Positions 55,330-64,000 of a stretch of DNA of 64,000 nucleotides are shown here, piece by piece; the first letter of the stretch is position 1, and every line of letters begins with the position of its first letter. The stretch lies in NCBI RefSeq assembly GCF_000364225.2, contig NZ_AQFT02000001.1, forward strand, positions 3,367,501-3,431,500. The letters run 5' to 3'. The position numbers and the translations under genes are program-made. The notes under the pieces were generated by a model that did no database searches, was not told the origin of the DNA, and was given only the letters and a program-made list of their open reading frames with translations. Source of the stretch: Eubacterium plexicaudatum ASF492 (GTDB lineage: Bacteria > Bacillota > Clostridia > Lachnospirales > Lachnospiraceae).

Positions 55330-56502
55330 GGAACACCTCTCTGTTTCGTCTGTCGAATTCTTCAATCGAATATTTCCCGGCATTTTTTACCGCTTCTTCT
55401 GCCATCTGCTTTCTTAAACGATCATCTTTGATAAGCTTATATGTTTTATCTGCGCATTCTTCCTGTGTATCCCATCGAAAGCCGTTCACACCTTCTTTCA
55501 CCGTTTCCTTTTGCCCTCCTTTGTTAATCACAACCGGCACAGCGCCATAACTCATAGCCTCTACGGTCGTAATTCCAAAATGCTCCATTTTTTCCGGTTC
55601 CTTATTTTCATCTATTCCATATCCGGTCGCATGCCAGAAAATCTTTGCTTCTCGATATAACTTCATCAATTCCTCATACGCGCAGTTCACATGAATATGT
55701 ATATTCTCCACCTGTCCGGCTGCCTCCTGTACCTGTTCCAGATAAGCCAGATCTACTTTCCGTTCTGAGACGGAGCCAACCAGATGATATTCATAATCCT
55801 TAAATTTATCTGTATTTTCGCTAAAGAAACGAACCATATCGAGCTGTTTTTTACTATGTGTACCAACAAAAATCTGCCTACGCTCAGGATTATATTCTTT
55901 TTTTCCGACTCTTCATAACGTCCCTTCCTTTCTTTATCAGAAAATACAGGGGGATAGATCACCGCAGTTCTTCTATGCAGCTTCCAGAATTCTGCCAGCC
56001 AGTGATTTGTATACTGGGAATTACTGATATATTTATCATATTTTATTAAAAACATCAGATCATAAATCAAGCCAAGAGCTTTGCCTCTTCCTTTTTGTTC
56101 CTTTATATATTTTTGAGGCGGAAAAAAACAATGATAAATATTTGTTTTTGCATGTCCGATATGTTTGCTTAAAAACATGAAATTTACAAAAATATCATAG
56201 CCTTTTGAAATTTTCTCTATCTGATGCTTATTTTTAACAGTCTCTTTCCAGTTTTGCGGAATCGGAAGATCTATTTTTTTAATATATGTTTTCTTTAACT
56301 GAATCGCAAACCGTCTGTTCAGATCTTTAACTTCGATATAATCATCTGCAAACACGTTTACCCCATAAGTATTGAATACCAGAATCTCAATTTTTACATC
56401 ATTCCGATAATATTCCTCAAGGCTCCTGCAAAAATATCCCATGGCCTTTTCACCTCCGCCAAGCGTGGACAGATATGGATTCAGTATTAAAATATTTTTC
56501 AT
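55313..56502 (-). CDS. GT4 family glycosyltransferase (frame change at 55868-55872)
   Basis: Protein of about 397 aa when rejoined. The N-terminus MKNILILNPYLSTLGGGEKA is GT-B like (GGGEKA), and the C-terminal half has ATGYGIDENKEPEKMEHFGI and TTVEAMSYGAVPVVINKGGQ, with the ExFG(I/V)xxxEAM nucleotide-sugar motif. One T restores SVGRFFVGTHSKKQLDMVRF. The start ATG overlaps the stop of the coiled-coil gene. Confidence 0.85.
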
Positions 56503-56820
56503 TGCAATTCTCCTGATCTTCTCTTTAGATATAAGCGGTACAGTTGTCTGATCCCTGCCAATTCTGTAAATCTGTCATACATCTCCAGTTTTTTCTTCCG
56601 GCTGTTTAAATCTTTTTCTTTTGAGCAATCATTTCCCGCTGTTCGCAGATATCGTTTCTTTCTGTTCAATGATGCCTTTCTGCTTCATGATATCCTTTTC
56701 CTTTTGAGCAATTATTTCCCGCTGTTCACAGATATAGTTCTCTTTCTGCTCAATAATATTACTCTGCTCCTTAAGACTTCCACATATCCACTGATAAATT
56801 TCGTTTCCACGATACATCAA
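56499..56820 (-). CDS. Coiled-coil protein coupled to the methyltransferase (two frame changes)
   Basis: Protein of about 107 aa when rejoined. It starts MMYRGNEIYQWICGSLKEQS, contains two tandem copies of a 28-residue heptad-type unit (IIEQKENYICEQREIIAQKE, KDIMKQKG; then IIEQKENDICEQREMIAQKE), and ends ELAGIRQLYRLYLKRRSGEL. Frame changes at about 56660 and 56616 are each cured by one A. It overlaps the methyltransferase stop. A methyltransferase plus coiled coil beside an ABC exporter recalls chain-terminating modules that set glycan length. Confidence 0.6.
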
Positions 56821-57841
56821 AAATCAATTTGGATTTTTAATTTTGTTGTACCTGACACAATTTCATAAATAATTTGCGCATCTGCGTGATCAAAGCAAAA
56901 GATATCCTTCCTGCATTCTCCATTCGTATGATCTGCCGCCAATTCCACATCATACTGATTCAGCACTTTTACCCGGGCCACGCATGCTTCATTCAGCGGA
57001 TCCAAGCGGAAAGTCTTTGCCCAGTCAGGTACCTGAACTTCCAGGCAGATTTTTTTCCAAGCTCTGCCGGGATTTTTTTCTCCTCATAAGCATCCGTATC
57101 ATTCCCTTTAAAAAAATCTGTAAATATAAATAGTCGGTATGTTTTAAGATATTCTGTGTGGTCATGGCATTTTCATCTTTGCCAAGCACAAATAAAAGCT
57201 GGTAAATCTCTCCGTATGCTCTGCTTTTAACAGCATCTGCAAGCACACCTGGCAGGGAATCGTATCCCAGCTGAAACTCCGAATGCTGCAAGGGATTATA
57301 AATCGCATCCACCAGCTCCGCACCATATCCTAAACTACGAAACATTCTAACGGCTTCCTCTAATGTCCAAAAATGCAGATGCGTACGATCTAAAATGCCT
57401 GTTTCACGGTATTCAAACATATTGTGATACAGACTGACCAGTACTCCGTTATAGGCTATATTCGGCAAAGATATTAAGATTTTCCCCTCTTCTTTTAAAA
57501 AGGGCTTTACCTGTACCAGCACCTCATCCGGCCTTTCCAAATGCTCCAGCACGTCCGCAAAAACAATGTAATCAAAGCATTGCTCTGCGAATTTATGAAC
57601 CCACTCATATTCCATAATATCTCCGATCACATAATCCTTTGCATATGGAACCGCCTCTCTGGCTGCCTCCTGATCAATTTCTACAATCCATACCTCACAA
57701 AATTTTTTCTGCCAAATACTTTGTAAGCCTTCCGCTTGCCGCTCCAAATTCCAGAACCATTGTATGATCTTTTATCATGTCTATGAGCCATGTCACAGTA
57801 TTTTTACTGTTAAAATCAATCTCCGTATCGTATCTCGTCAT
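56817..57841 (-). CDS. SAM-dependent methyltransferase with C-terminal extension (two frame changes)
   Basis: Class I methyltransferase of about 340 aa when rejoined. Motif I is VLEFGAASGRLTKYLAE, and IVFADVLEHLERPDEVL is motif post-I. The C-terminal about 100 residues (ICLEVQVPDWAKTFRLDPLN, AQIIYEIVSGTTKLKIQIDF) are beta-rich and not part of the core. Frame changes lie at 57703-57708 and 57074-57080, both homopolymers. It starts at 57841, overlapping the stop of the ABC ATPase. It may cap the glycan before export or methylate a sugar in it. Confidence 0.75.
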
Positions 57842-58611
57842 ACCTTCTTCTCTTTTTCCATCCTCGCTTTTTTTCTGCATTCCATATATTCCAGATAATG
57901 CAGATGTACTTCCTCCGGCCTCCCGCTTTCTCTTACAATCCCGCTATCAATCCAGATGCTTCTGTCGCAAATCTGCTCAATCTGACCCAAAGAATGCGAC
58001 ACGATAACAATTGTGATTCCTTCAGCTTTCAGTTTTCTAAGCCACTCAAAACATTTTTCCTGAAAGCTCACATCCCCTACGGCAAGAATTTCATCAATCA
58101 AGAGGATATCTGCTTTTACATTGATTGCCACCGCAAAGGCCAGTCTCATATACATCCCTGATGAATACGTCCGCACCGGGTTATCAATATATTCTTCCAG
58201 TTCCGAAAAGGAAATAATTTCTTTTTCACGTTCCCCGATTTCCTTTCTGGTCAATCCGAAGATAGATGCATTAATATAGATGTTTTCTCTGCCGCTCATA
58301 TCCGGATGAAATCCTGCTCCCAGTTCCAGCAGGCTGGAAACACGTCCGTGCATGCTAATTGTGCCGCTGTCCGGATACATGATTTTTGTCAGCAGTTTTA
58401 AAGTTGTGCTCTTTCCGCAGCCGTTATGCCCGATCAGGCCAACCGCTTCTCCTTTTCGCACTGAGAAGGTGATTCCTTTTAGCACGCTGCGTGTCTCATA
58501 ATTTCTTCTTTTTTGAAAGAGCGTCTTTTCTTTTAACGTATGTCCTTTATCCTGATAAACCCTGAATTTTTTTATAACCTCTGATACTTCAATTGCATTT
58601 TCCGGCTTCAT
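57838..58611 (-). CDS. Polysaccharide ABC exporter ATPase (TagH/Wzt-like)
   Basis: ATPase of 257 aa. Walker A is GHNGCGKSTTLKLL, then LLELGAGFHPDMSGRENIYI (the typical TagH/Wzt loop), signature YSSGMYMRLAFAV, Walker B ILLIDEILAVGD, and switch SHSLGQI. It lacks the C-terminal carbohydrate-binding domain of long Wzt proteins. It forms the exporter with the adjacent permease, powering transfer of the lipid-linked surface glycan. Confidence 0.92.
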   Translation of the reverse strand: MKPENAIEVSEVIKKFRVYQDKGHTLKEKTLFQKRRNYETRSVLKGITFSVRKGEAVGLIGHNGCGKSTTLKLLTKIMYPDSGTISMHGRVSSLLELGAGFHPDMSGRENIYINASIFGLTRKEIGEREKEIISFSELEEYIDNPVRTYSSGMYMRLAFAVAINVKADILLIDEILAVGDVSFQEKCFEWLRKLKAEGITIVIVSHSLGQIEQICDRSIWIDSGIVRESGRPEEVHLHYLEYMECRKKARMEKEKKV

Positions 58612-58612
58612 T

Positions 58613-59420
58613 TTACATTTCCTCTACAAAATGTCTCTGCAGGCGCTGGAAACTGATCCATCCGCCAGCCAATACCGCAATCCCCAACAGCAGTGCTGAC
58701 AATAATGTTTCCATTTGCGGCTGTTTTCCATAGTACAGAATATCCCGATACGCTGTAATTATATGGGTCATAGGATTCATCAAAAAAACACTTTACCTCC
58801 TCCGGCACCTGATCCAGAGAATACATAACCGGTGTCAGAAACTGCCAGGCCATGGAAATAATTCCGAGAATATATTCCATATCCCGCAGATACACAGTTA
58901 CTGCGCTCGTAACCATAGTCAGCCCAAGAGCCAGCACATACTCGACCGTCATAATCACCGGAAGACACAATAGAGCCGGCGGATTCAGTGAATAGCCTGC
59001 GAACAGTAATACTGTGAATATCACAAGAAAGCTGAGCAGCATATTGATAAACTGGCTTGTGACATAAGAAATGGGCAGCACTTCTCTTGGAAAATATATT
59101 TTTTTAACCATATCCTGCTGTGTCAAAATACAGCTTGCTCCGCCCGTAAGTGATGTTCCAAAAAATATCCACGGTATTAATGCTACAAACAGAAACAGAT
59201 AGTAATCTTTGATACCGGATTTCATAATAACCGAAAATACCATTGTATATACCATGAGCTGAAACAGCGGATTTAAAAAAGTCCATAAAAAGCCTAATGC
59301 AGAACCTTTATATCTTCCTTTTAAGTCCCTTTTTACCAATGAAAATATCATTTCCCGATAAGCATAGATTTCCCTTATTCTTTCTGCCATAATTTTTTGT
59401 ATGCCTTTTACTTTCAGCAC
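58613..59420 (-). CDS. Polysaccharide ABC exporter permease (TagG/Wzm-like; frame change at 58782-58788)
   Basis: Membrane protein of about 270 aa, starting MLKVKGIQKIMAERIREIYA and then YREMIFSLVKRDLKGRYKGS, the classic TagG/Wzm entry. About six helices follow. Removing one base from a run of seven (or adding two) gives FLMNPMTHIITAYRDILYYG, the conserved end of the family, and a stop at 58613. It pairs with the ATPase one base downstream. Confidence 0.88.
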
Positions 59421-59450
59421 TACTCCTTTTCACATTCCCGGCATTCACTT

Positions 59451-60584
59451 CTACTTCAGTTCCCGATACAGTTCCATTAAAGCTGCAGCAGATTTCTCCC
59501 AGGTATACTCAGCTGCTCTCTTACTCCCGGCTGCCTTTAGCTGATCTGCGTATTCATCATCATCCATCAGCTTTTCCATAGCCATGCCGATCTCCTCCCG
59601 ACACAATGGATGAACCATAACGGCAGCGCCTTCCGCCACTTCTGCAAGAGCTGTTGTATTCGATGTAATAACCGGCGTTCCACATGCCATTGCTTCCAAA
59701 GGCGGCATGCCAAATCCTTCATACAAGGAAGGAAACACAAACGCCCTTGCTCCGCACATCAGCAAAGGGCTGTCTTTCTGATTTACATATCCAGGAAACA
59801 ACACTTTATTCTGCAGTCGGTATTCTGCGGCCTTCTCATAAATACGCTCACACATCCAGCCTTTTTTGCCGGCCAGTACCAGCAGCGGCACCTGACTTCT
59901 TTTCCTGTTAAGCTCCGCATAAGCATCAAGCAGCCGCTCCAGATTTTTACGAGGTTCTATTGTCCCAAGATAGAGAAAATATTCCTGCGTAATCCCATAT
60001 CTTCCCAAAACCTCCCGTATCTGGCCTGTTCTGTAATTCGTATGATAAAGTGTATGGTCTACAGCATTTGCTACTACACGAATACGGCCTTTCGAAACCG
60101 GCAGGTACCGGGCAATTTCCTGTCTGCTGAATTCAGACACGGTCAGGATAAGATCTGCGCGCCTGCATGAATTTTTCAAACACATTTCAAGCCAAATCCG
60201 TGTTTTTTTTCTTACCGTATCCGGACATGATTTATATGCCATATCATGAATGAACACAACCTTTTTTCCTCTGACACCCGGCGGCACCGTAAAGTTAAAA
60301 AACTGTGTAATTTCTGCATCCGTATGGAAAAACAGACTGTATGGCACCGGAAATACTGCCTGCAGCATCTTATAGATCGAATGTCCAAACCATCTGCACG
60401 ATTCAATCTGACATCCTGCCTTTGCATATTCCTCCAGCCGCTCCGGACCGGAATTTCGAAAACACCGAATCGTGCATTCGTTTTCCGGATATTTCAAAAG
60501 CTCCAGAATCAGGTTATGGGCATTCCATGCAATACCTGTCCTGTCTCCTTTTAACAATAAACACCCATCAAACGCAATTTTCAT
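59451..60584 (-). CDS. GT4 family glycosyltransferase
   Basis: Protein of 377 aa, starting MKIAFDGCLLLKGDRTGIAW at 60584. GT-B fold: TGIAWNAHNLILELL, VFIHDMAYKSCPDTV, YLGTIEPRKNLERLLDAY and FPSLYEGFGMPPLEAMACGT, which holds the EGFGMPPLEAM nucleotide-sugar motif. First glycan gene after the XRE regulator, and intact. Mannosyltransferase-type by motif; the sugar is unknown. Confidence 0.9.
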   Translation of the reverse strand: MKIAFDGCLLLKGDRTGIAWNAHNLILELLKYPENECTIRCFRNSGPERLEEYAKAGCQIESCRWFGHSIYKMLQAVFPVPYSLFFHTDAEITQFFNFTVPPGVRGKKVVFIHDMAYKSCPDTVRKKTRIWLEMCLKNSCRRADLILTVSEFSRQEIARYLPVSKGRIRVVANAVDHTLYHTNYRTGQIREVLGRYGITQEYFLYLGTIEPRKNLERLLDAYAELNRKRSQVPLLVLAGKKGWMCERIYEKAAEYRLQNKVLFPGYVNQKDSPLLMCGARAFVFPSLYEGFGMPPLEAMACGTPVITSNTTALAEVAEGAAVMVHPLCREEIGMAMEKLMDDDEYADQLKAAGSKRAAEYTWEKSAAALMELYRELK

Positions 60585-60951
60585 AATTTTCCCCTGTTTC
60601 GACGCTCTCCTGTCTGTCACATCCGCCCATAATGTCTGCAACGGACTTTACGATCCGGATATACATGGCGTAGCTGTCACTGTCCGCATTTTCCGGCTGT
60701 TTCCACAGGTTCCGAATGACCGCATCCGATGTCTGCGTCATCCCCCACAACAGCGCATTTGCATCCGCTTCCAGCTCCCGGCAGAGACTGGCAAAAGTAT
60801 CAAGGCTCATTTTGCGTGTCCCGCGTTCGATATGACCGATAAAATTCATAGTGATGCCGCATTTTTTCGCCAGCTCGTCCTGCGACCAGCCTTTTGTCTT
60901 CCTAATCTGGCGGATCCGAGCGCCTACTTTTGCATAATCCAATTCCTTCAT
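60568..60951 (-). CDS. XRE-family regulator at the head of the polysaccharide operon
   Basis: DNA-binding protein of 127 aa, starting MKELDYAKVGARIRQIRKTK at 60951 with AGGAGG upstream. The HTH is GWSQDELAKKCGITMNFIGHIE. It overlaps the first glycosyltransferase gene by 17 bp, so it is co-transcribed and probably autoregulates. The dyad sites at 61034-61374 are good candidates for its operators. Confidence 0.85.
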   Translation of the reverse strand: MKELDYAKVGARIRQIRKTKGWSQDELAKKCGITMNFIGHIERGTRKMSLDTFASLCRELEADANALLWGMTQTSDAVIRNLWKQPENADSDSYAMYIRIVKSVADIMGGCDRQESVETGENYENCV

Positions 60952-61033
60952 GCCTTGTCCTCCTGGTCTTTTGGGACACCTTCCTGTGTTTCCTGTGAGC
61001 GCAATGATGCAAATAGAACGAATCATGTCAAGC

Positions 61034-61374
61034 ATAACATTTTTATGAAGAATTGTTATCTTTTTCCAGCTGCTTCTAACGCTCAAACCCACTGACAGCA
61101 ATGCCTGCAGCGTTTTCCATACGAAATAGCAGCGCAATACGAAAATACCATGAATCATTCCCTGCAAAATTCCATAAAATGTCATGCGTTTTTGTAACTA
61201 ACTAATAATTTTTCGGAATTCTGATTTGTTTGTTTTGTCTGTTATTACTGAATTTTATAATTAGAGTTGCAAAATAGAATAAAAACATATAGAATACTCA
61301 CAGGCTATATTTTTTATAAAAATATACACCAATAGAACACAATATGCATAACAATTCTTCATAAAAATTGTTAT
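61034..61374. repeat. 26/27-bp inverted repeat flanking 288 bp upstream of the polysaccharide operon
   Basis: The left arm (61034-61059) is the complement of the right arm (61348-61374) except for one base. Each arm is itself a dyad: the right has ATAACAATT / AATTGTTAT around nine bases, the left has ATAACA / TGTTAT. Inside lies a plus-oriented promoter, TTGCAA - 17 - TAGAAT near 61267-61295. Either a pair of operators for the XRE protein or the ends of an invertible promoter segment. Confidence 0.6.
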
Positions 61375-61426
61375 ATAACGGATATTCTCAGAAATATGCT
61401 CATGACAAAAACAGGACACACAAAGC

Positions 61427-61587
61427 GTGCTCCATCCGGGCAGAATTAACAGTTTAGTGCTGACTGATTCGCGTCAGTGCAAGGTAAAATTTTAACGGCG
61501 ATGTGGTTTCCATCGACTAGAAATTTTAACGAAGCAATGGCGTGAATCAGGCTGTAATAAACTGTAATTTCTGCCCGGATGGAGCAC
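61427..61587. repeat. 160-bp imperfect palindrome, element 1
   Basis: The outer 19 bp are perfect: GTGCTCCATCCGGGCAGAA (61427-61445) and its complement (61569-61587). Inner parts still pair, for example CTGATTC-CG-CA-TGC and AAAATTT on both arms. It has no coding content. Looks like a hairpin MITE. Confidence 0.7.
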
Positions 61588-61588
61588 T

Positions 61589-61750
61589 AGAGCGTGTTTG
61601 AAAAATCATTCCTGTGAGATGTGCTTCACAGTTTGTGGACAATTTATCCCAAATTTAGGAGTCATAGCGGGCTATGTTGACTAAATTTGGGATAAATTGT
61701 CCGTAAAGTGGGGCGTGCAGATGGCAGGAATGAATTTTAAGACACACTCT
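61589..61750. repeat. 160-bp palindrome, element 2, directly adjacent
   Basis: The ends AGAGCGTGTTTG / (C)AGACACACTCT pair imperfectly. The centre has a perfect 22-bp inverted repeat (61637-61658 with 61681-61702) around ATAGC-GG-GCTAT. It is flanked by CTAGAG and CTCTAG. Same length as element 1 but unrelated in sequence. Confidence 0.7.
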
Positions 61751-61920
61751 AGGCTGCCATGCACGGTAAACGCAGGTTTTATAAACTTTTTATAAATTTG
61801 GAGATATCAGTTTTCACGATTAAAACTATACGTAAAGATGCGATGGTTAAATTATTTTGCGTATAATAACTAGACATGGGGTTCTGCCATGTGTTAAACG
61901 ATGTATTTAATTCGTACCCT

Positions 61921-62580
61921 CTATTTTATTCCAGTATTTAATCCGCCCAATACTTTATAAAGGTAAGCCATGTCATACCCACATTTCTTTCTTTTGCTGG
62001 CAATCCCCATCTTACAGCTTTTTTCCTGTTTCAGCAGATTTACTCCTATATGGCGTGCCATATTCATGTTTTCTGCTGCATTTCCAGCCCTGATCCGGCT
62101 TTCATCCTCCCTGAACGCGATATCAAGCACCCAGTGCAGGCTGTTTTCAATCCCCCAGTGTGCCCTTTCAATTTTCCCATATTCTCTGTCATTCCTTTCC
62201 TGCTGTATATGGCGTAATTAGTGCTCCTTACACAGATCTTTATAGTAACGCCCCGCCTTTTCCAGGGCATCTTTCTTTTCCGTAAATACATCTTTTTCAA
62301 AATACTCCTGGATATCGTCCATAAGTGTCTGCTGGTTCCCTTTCACCTGCAGGATATAATCTGCGTTTTTGTGAATGATCTTGCGGGCGATCCCTTTCTG
62401 CGTTCTCATCGCATCAATTGTGACAATACACCCTTCCAGGCACAGAATGTCCAAAAACTCTGGTATTGTCTTTATCTCGTTTGTTTTTTCATCCACACAC
62501 AACTGGCCCAGTACAAGGGATGATTCTACTGTCCATGCGCTGACCGTGTGGATCGGTTTGATATCCCCTGCTTCTTCCAT
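61921..62580 (-). pseudogene. ISAs1-family transposase, 5'-truncated and frame-broken
   Basis: The minus strand reads IKPIHTVSAWTVESSLVLGQ, IVTIDAMRTQKGIARKIIHK, ADYILQVKGNQQTLMDDI, then in other frames GKIERAHWGIENSLHWVLD and IAFREDESRIRAGNAAENM. These are the C-terminal half of an ISAs1 transposase (DDE). The N-terminal half before KPIHTVSAW is absent. Two internal frame changes are present near 62220 and 62130. Confidence 0.7.
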
Positions 62581-62725
62581 AATAATTATTTCCTTTCCGG
62601 AGTTTGGAAATAATTATACACGAATGTGTAAAGATTGTCTTTGACTAAATTCAATATAACAGAAAATTTGAAACTTGGGAATACATAAAAGCTTGCGTTT
62701 ACCGTGGACTGCCATGCTGCACTTC

Positions 62726-62754
62726 TTGACGTAAATGAAGACTTATGGTATGCT
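62726..62754 (+). promoter_or_regulatory. Promoter of the second chemoreceptor gene
   Basis: TTGACG (62726), 17-bp spacer, TATGCT (62749). It lies about 90 bp before the ATG at 62844. A good sigma-A match. Confidence 0.6.
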
Positions 62755-62843
62755 GATTTTAACTTTGCCATTATGCAGAATTTATTCATATTCTGGCCAT
62801 TGTCCGCAAAAGAAAAACATCTGAAAATAAGGAGAATTTCGTT

Positions 62844-64000
62844 ATGTTCAAGTCACCGGAAAGAAAAGAAAAAAAGCCTTTCGGTTAGGTGTAGGCGGAA
62901 AACTCATGTTAACGGTTACCCTGCCGATTGTCACAATCCTCATTGTCTTGGCCTGCATCGTAACTACCCAGATTGTGAAAACCATCTTCAAATTAAAAAA
63001 TACGGATATGATTAATCAGATTGATGCTGCCGCTGTACGAACCTCGGAATACTTTGAAGGGTTCTTTACCAGTGGAAAATATGTGATGGACAGAACTTCC
63101 GTTCGCCAGCTTTTCGATGAACTGGAAGTTTCCACAGAGTCTTACCGGTTTGATCAATCAGATTTTTACGACTCAGCCATGCGGGACTTGCAGTATGCAT
63201 GTGACGTAGGCGGAGATGCTGTTCATGCAGTCTGGATTGGAGGTATAAAAACAACCAGACCATTCAGTCCGACGGCTTTATCAGCGACCCTGCCACATAT
63301 CAGGTAACGGAACGCACCTGGTACAAAATGCTGCAAGAATCCAAGGGAGAAGGAATTGTAACTCCTGCCTATAACGATGCGAGCAGCGGAGAACTCATTA
63401 TTACCTCAGCCGTGCCGTATATGAATGATGCCGGTGAAATGATCGGTGTCATCGGCATTGACATTTCGATGGATGAGATGACGAAATATTTCAGCGGAAT
63501 TTCCATCAGTGAAACCGGATATGTCACGGTTTATGATTCTTCCCGGAATCTCGTGTACCACCCGGACAGCTCGCTGATTATGACCAACATGAAAGATATT
63601 TCCTATTCCGATAACATGAAGCAGATTCTTGAGAACCATCAGACAGGAATCATCGACCGATACCAACGTTCCGGGGAAACCTTTTATGGCGGAATTTCTT
63701 ACATAGACAGCCTGGACTGGACGATACTTGCCTGCATGGGCGTCGACGAATATATGCAGGAAATTCACGAAGAATTTATGACACTTATAATGGGATTCCT
63801 GCTGTGTATTGTTGTTGCCGCTCTCATCTGCCTGTTGCGTGCAAAAGCCATTGTAAAACCGCTGAAATCCATTTCTCTGATTGCACAGGGATTTGCACAG
63901 GGAAATCTGGATGCTGAAATACACAGGCACGCAAATGATGAAATCGGAGATCTGGAAGAAGTTTTTTCCTGTACACAGTCCAATCTGAAAGAAATCATTT
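62844..64000 (+). CDS. Methyl-accepting chemotaxis protein, 3' end outside window (two frame changes)
   Basis: Chemoreceptor, N-terminal 385 residues visible. It starts MFKSPERKEKKAFRLGVGGK when one A is added at 62869-62875. A first helix follows in MLTVTLPIVTILIVLACIVT, then a dCache domain with RTWYKMLQESKGEGIVTPAY, VIGVIGIDISMDEMTKYFSG and TVYDSSRNLVYHPD. After a second one-base gap (63247-63251) the frame continues to a second helix (MTLIMGFLLCIVVAALICLL) and the start of HAMP. The signalling domain lies beyond the window. It is a different sensor from the one at 23600. Confidence 0.85.

Overview
The window looks like chromosomal DNA of an anaerobic gut Clostridia, most likely a Lachnospiraceae member. 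The evidence is the gene content: LicT-controlled beta-glucoside PTS operons, an agr-type peptide quorum-sensing locus with LytTR regulators, a DUF1703 AAA/nuclease gene, TraX, double-cache chemoreceptors, and remnants of IS66, IS4-like and ISAs1 elements. No tRNA, rRNA or CRISPR array was seen. Family names come from reading the proteins, not from database searches.

Layout. (1) 1-4262, minus: a beta-glucoside operon (RAT/terminator, IIBC, IIA, GH1, licT). (2) 4374-12783, minus: a six-gene operon with overlapping ends, running GH3 glucosidase, small membrane protein, GH2 beta-galactosidase, GtrA-like protein, LytTR response regulator and histidine kinase. (3) 13.0-18.7 kb: a decayed toxin-antitoxin pair, then a divergent agr-like locus. 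TraX, a small secreted protein, agrB and agrD are on minus; an XRE regulator, response regulator and kinase are on plus. (4) 18.8-23.2 kb, minus: a second beta-glucoside operon with fused IIBCA and its licT and RAT. (5) 23.4-30.4 kb: a type I toxin-antitoxin relic, a chemoreceptor, IS scraps, a complete 1.9-kb IS with terminal inverted repeats, and a decaying ABC exporter. (6) 30.6-39.3 kb: a 989-aa secreted repeat protein, a DUF1703 gene and an unrecognised 1235-aa solenoid-like protein. (7) 39.4-46.9 kb: an IS4-like relic followed by an AT-rich plus-strand operon made of a two-HTH regulator, a 40-codon ORF, a putative nuclease/membrane protein, a degenerate GTPase and two GTPases. This is the best candidate for an undescribed, defence-like system. 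(8) 46.9-61.4 kb, minus: a cell-surface polysaccharide locus with glycosyltransferases, a TagGH/Wzm-Wzt type exporter, a methyltransferase plus coiled-coil pair, and a UbiA-type transferase. An XRE gene and a 26/27-bp inverted repeat lie upstream. (9) 61.4-64 kb: two tandem 160-bp palindromes, an ISAs1 relic and a partial chemoreceptor.

About seventeen genes in the window are split by frame changes, and nearly all of these map to a one-base change in a homopolymer. Rejoining across the run restores a family-like protein each time. This pattern suggests consensus errors in the assembly more than mass gene decay. Such genes are listed as single CDSs with the suspected site given. The GTPase operon and the largest genes are uninterrupted.

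How the parts fit: both PTS operons import and phosphorylate aryl- or beta-glucosides, the GH1 enzymes hydrolyse them, and LicT antitermination senses substrate. The GH3/GH2 operon acts on non-phosphorylated sugars and carries its own LytTR pair. A conserved 50-nt element lies upstream of both that operon and the agr-type kinase operon, hinting at shared control. The polysaccharide locus is a single colinear transcription unit that builds, caps and exports a surface glycan.
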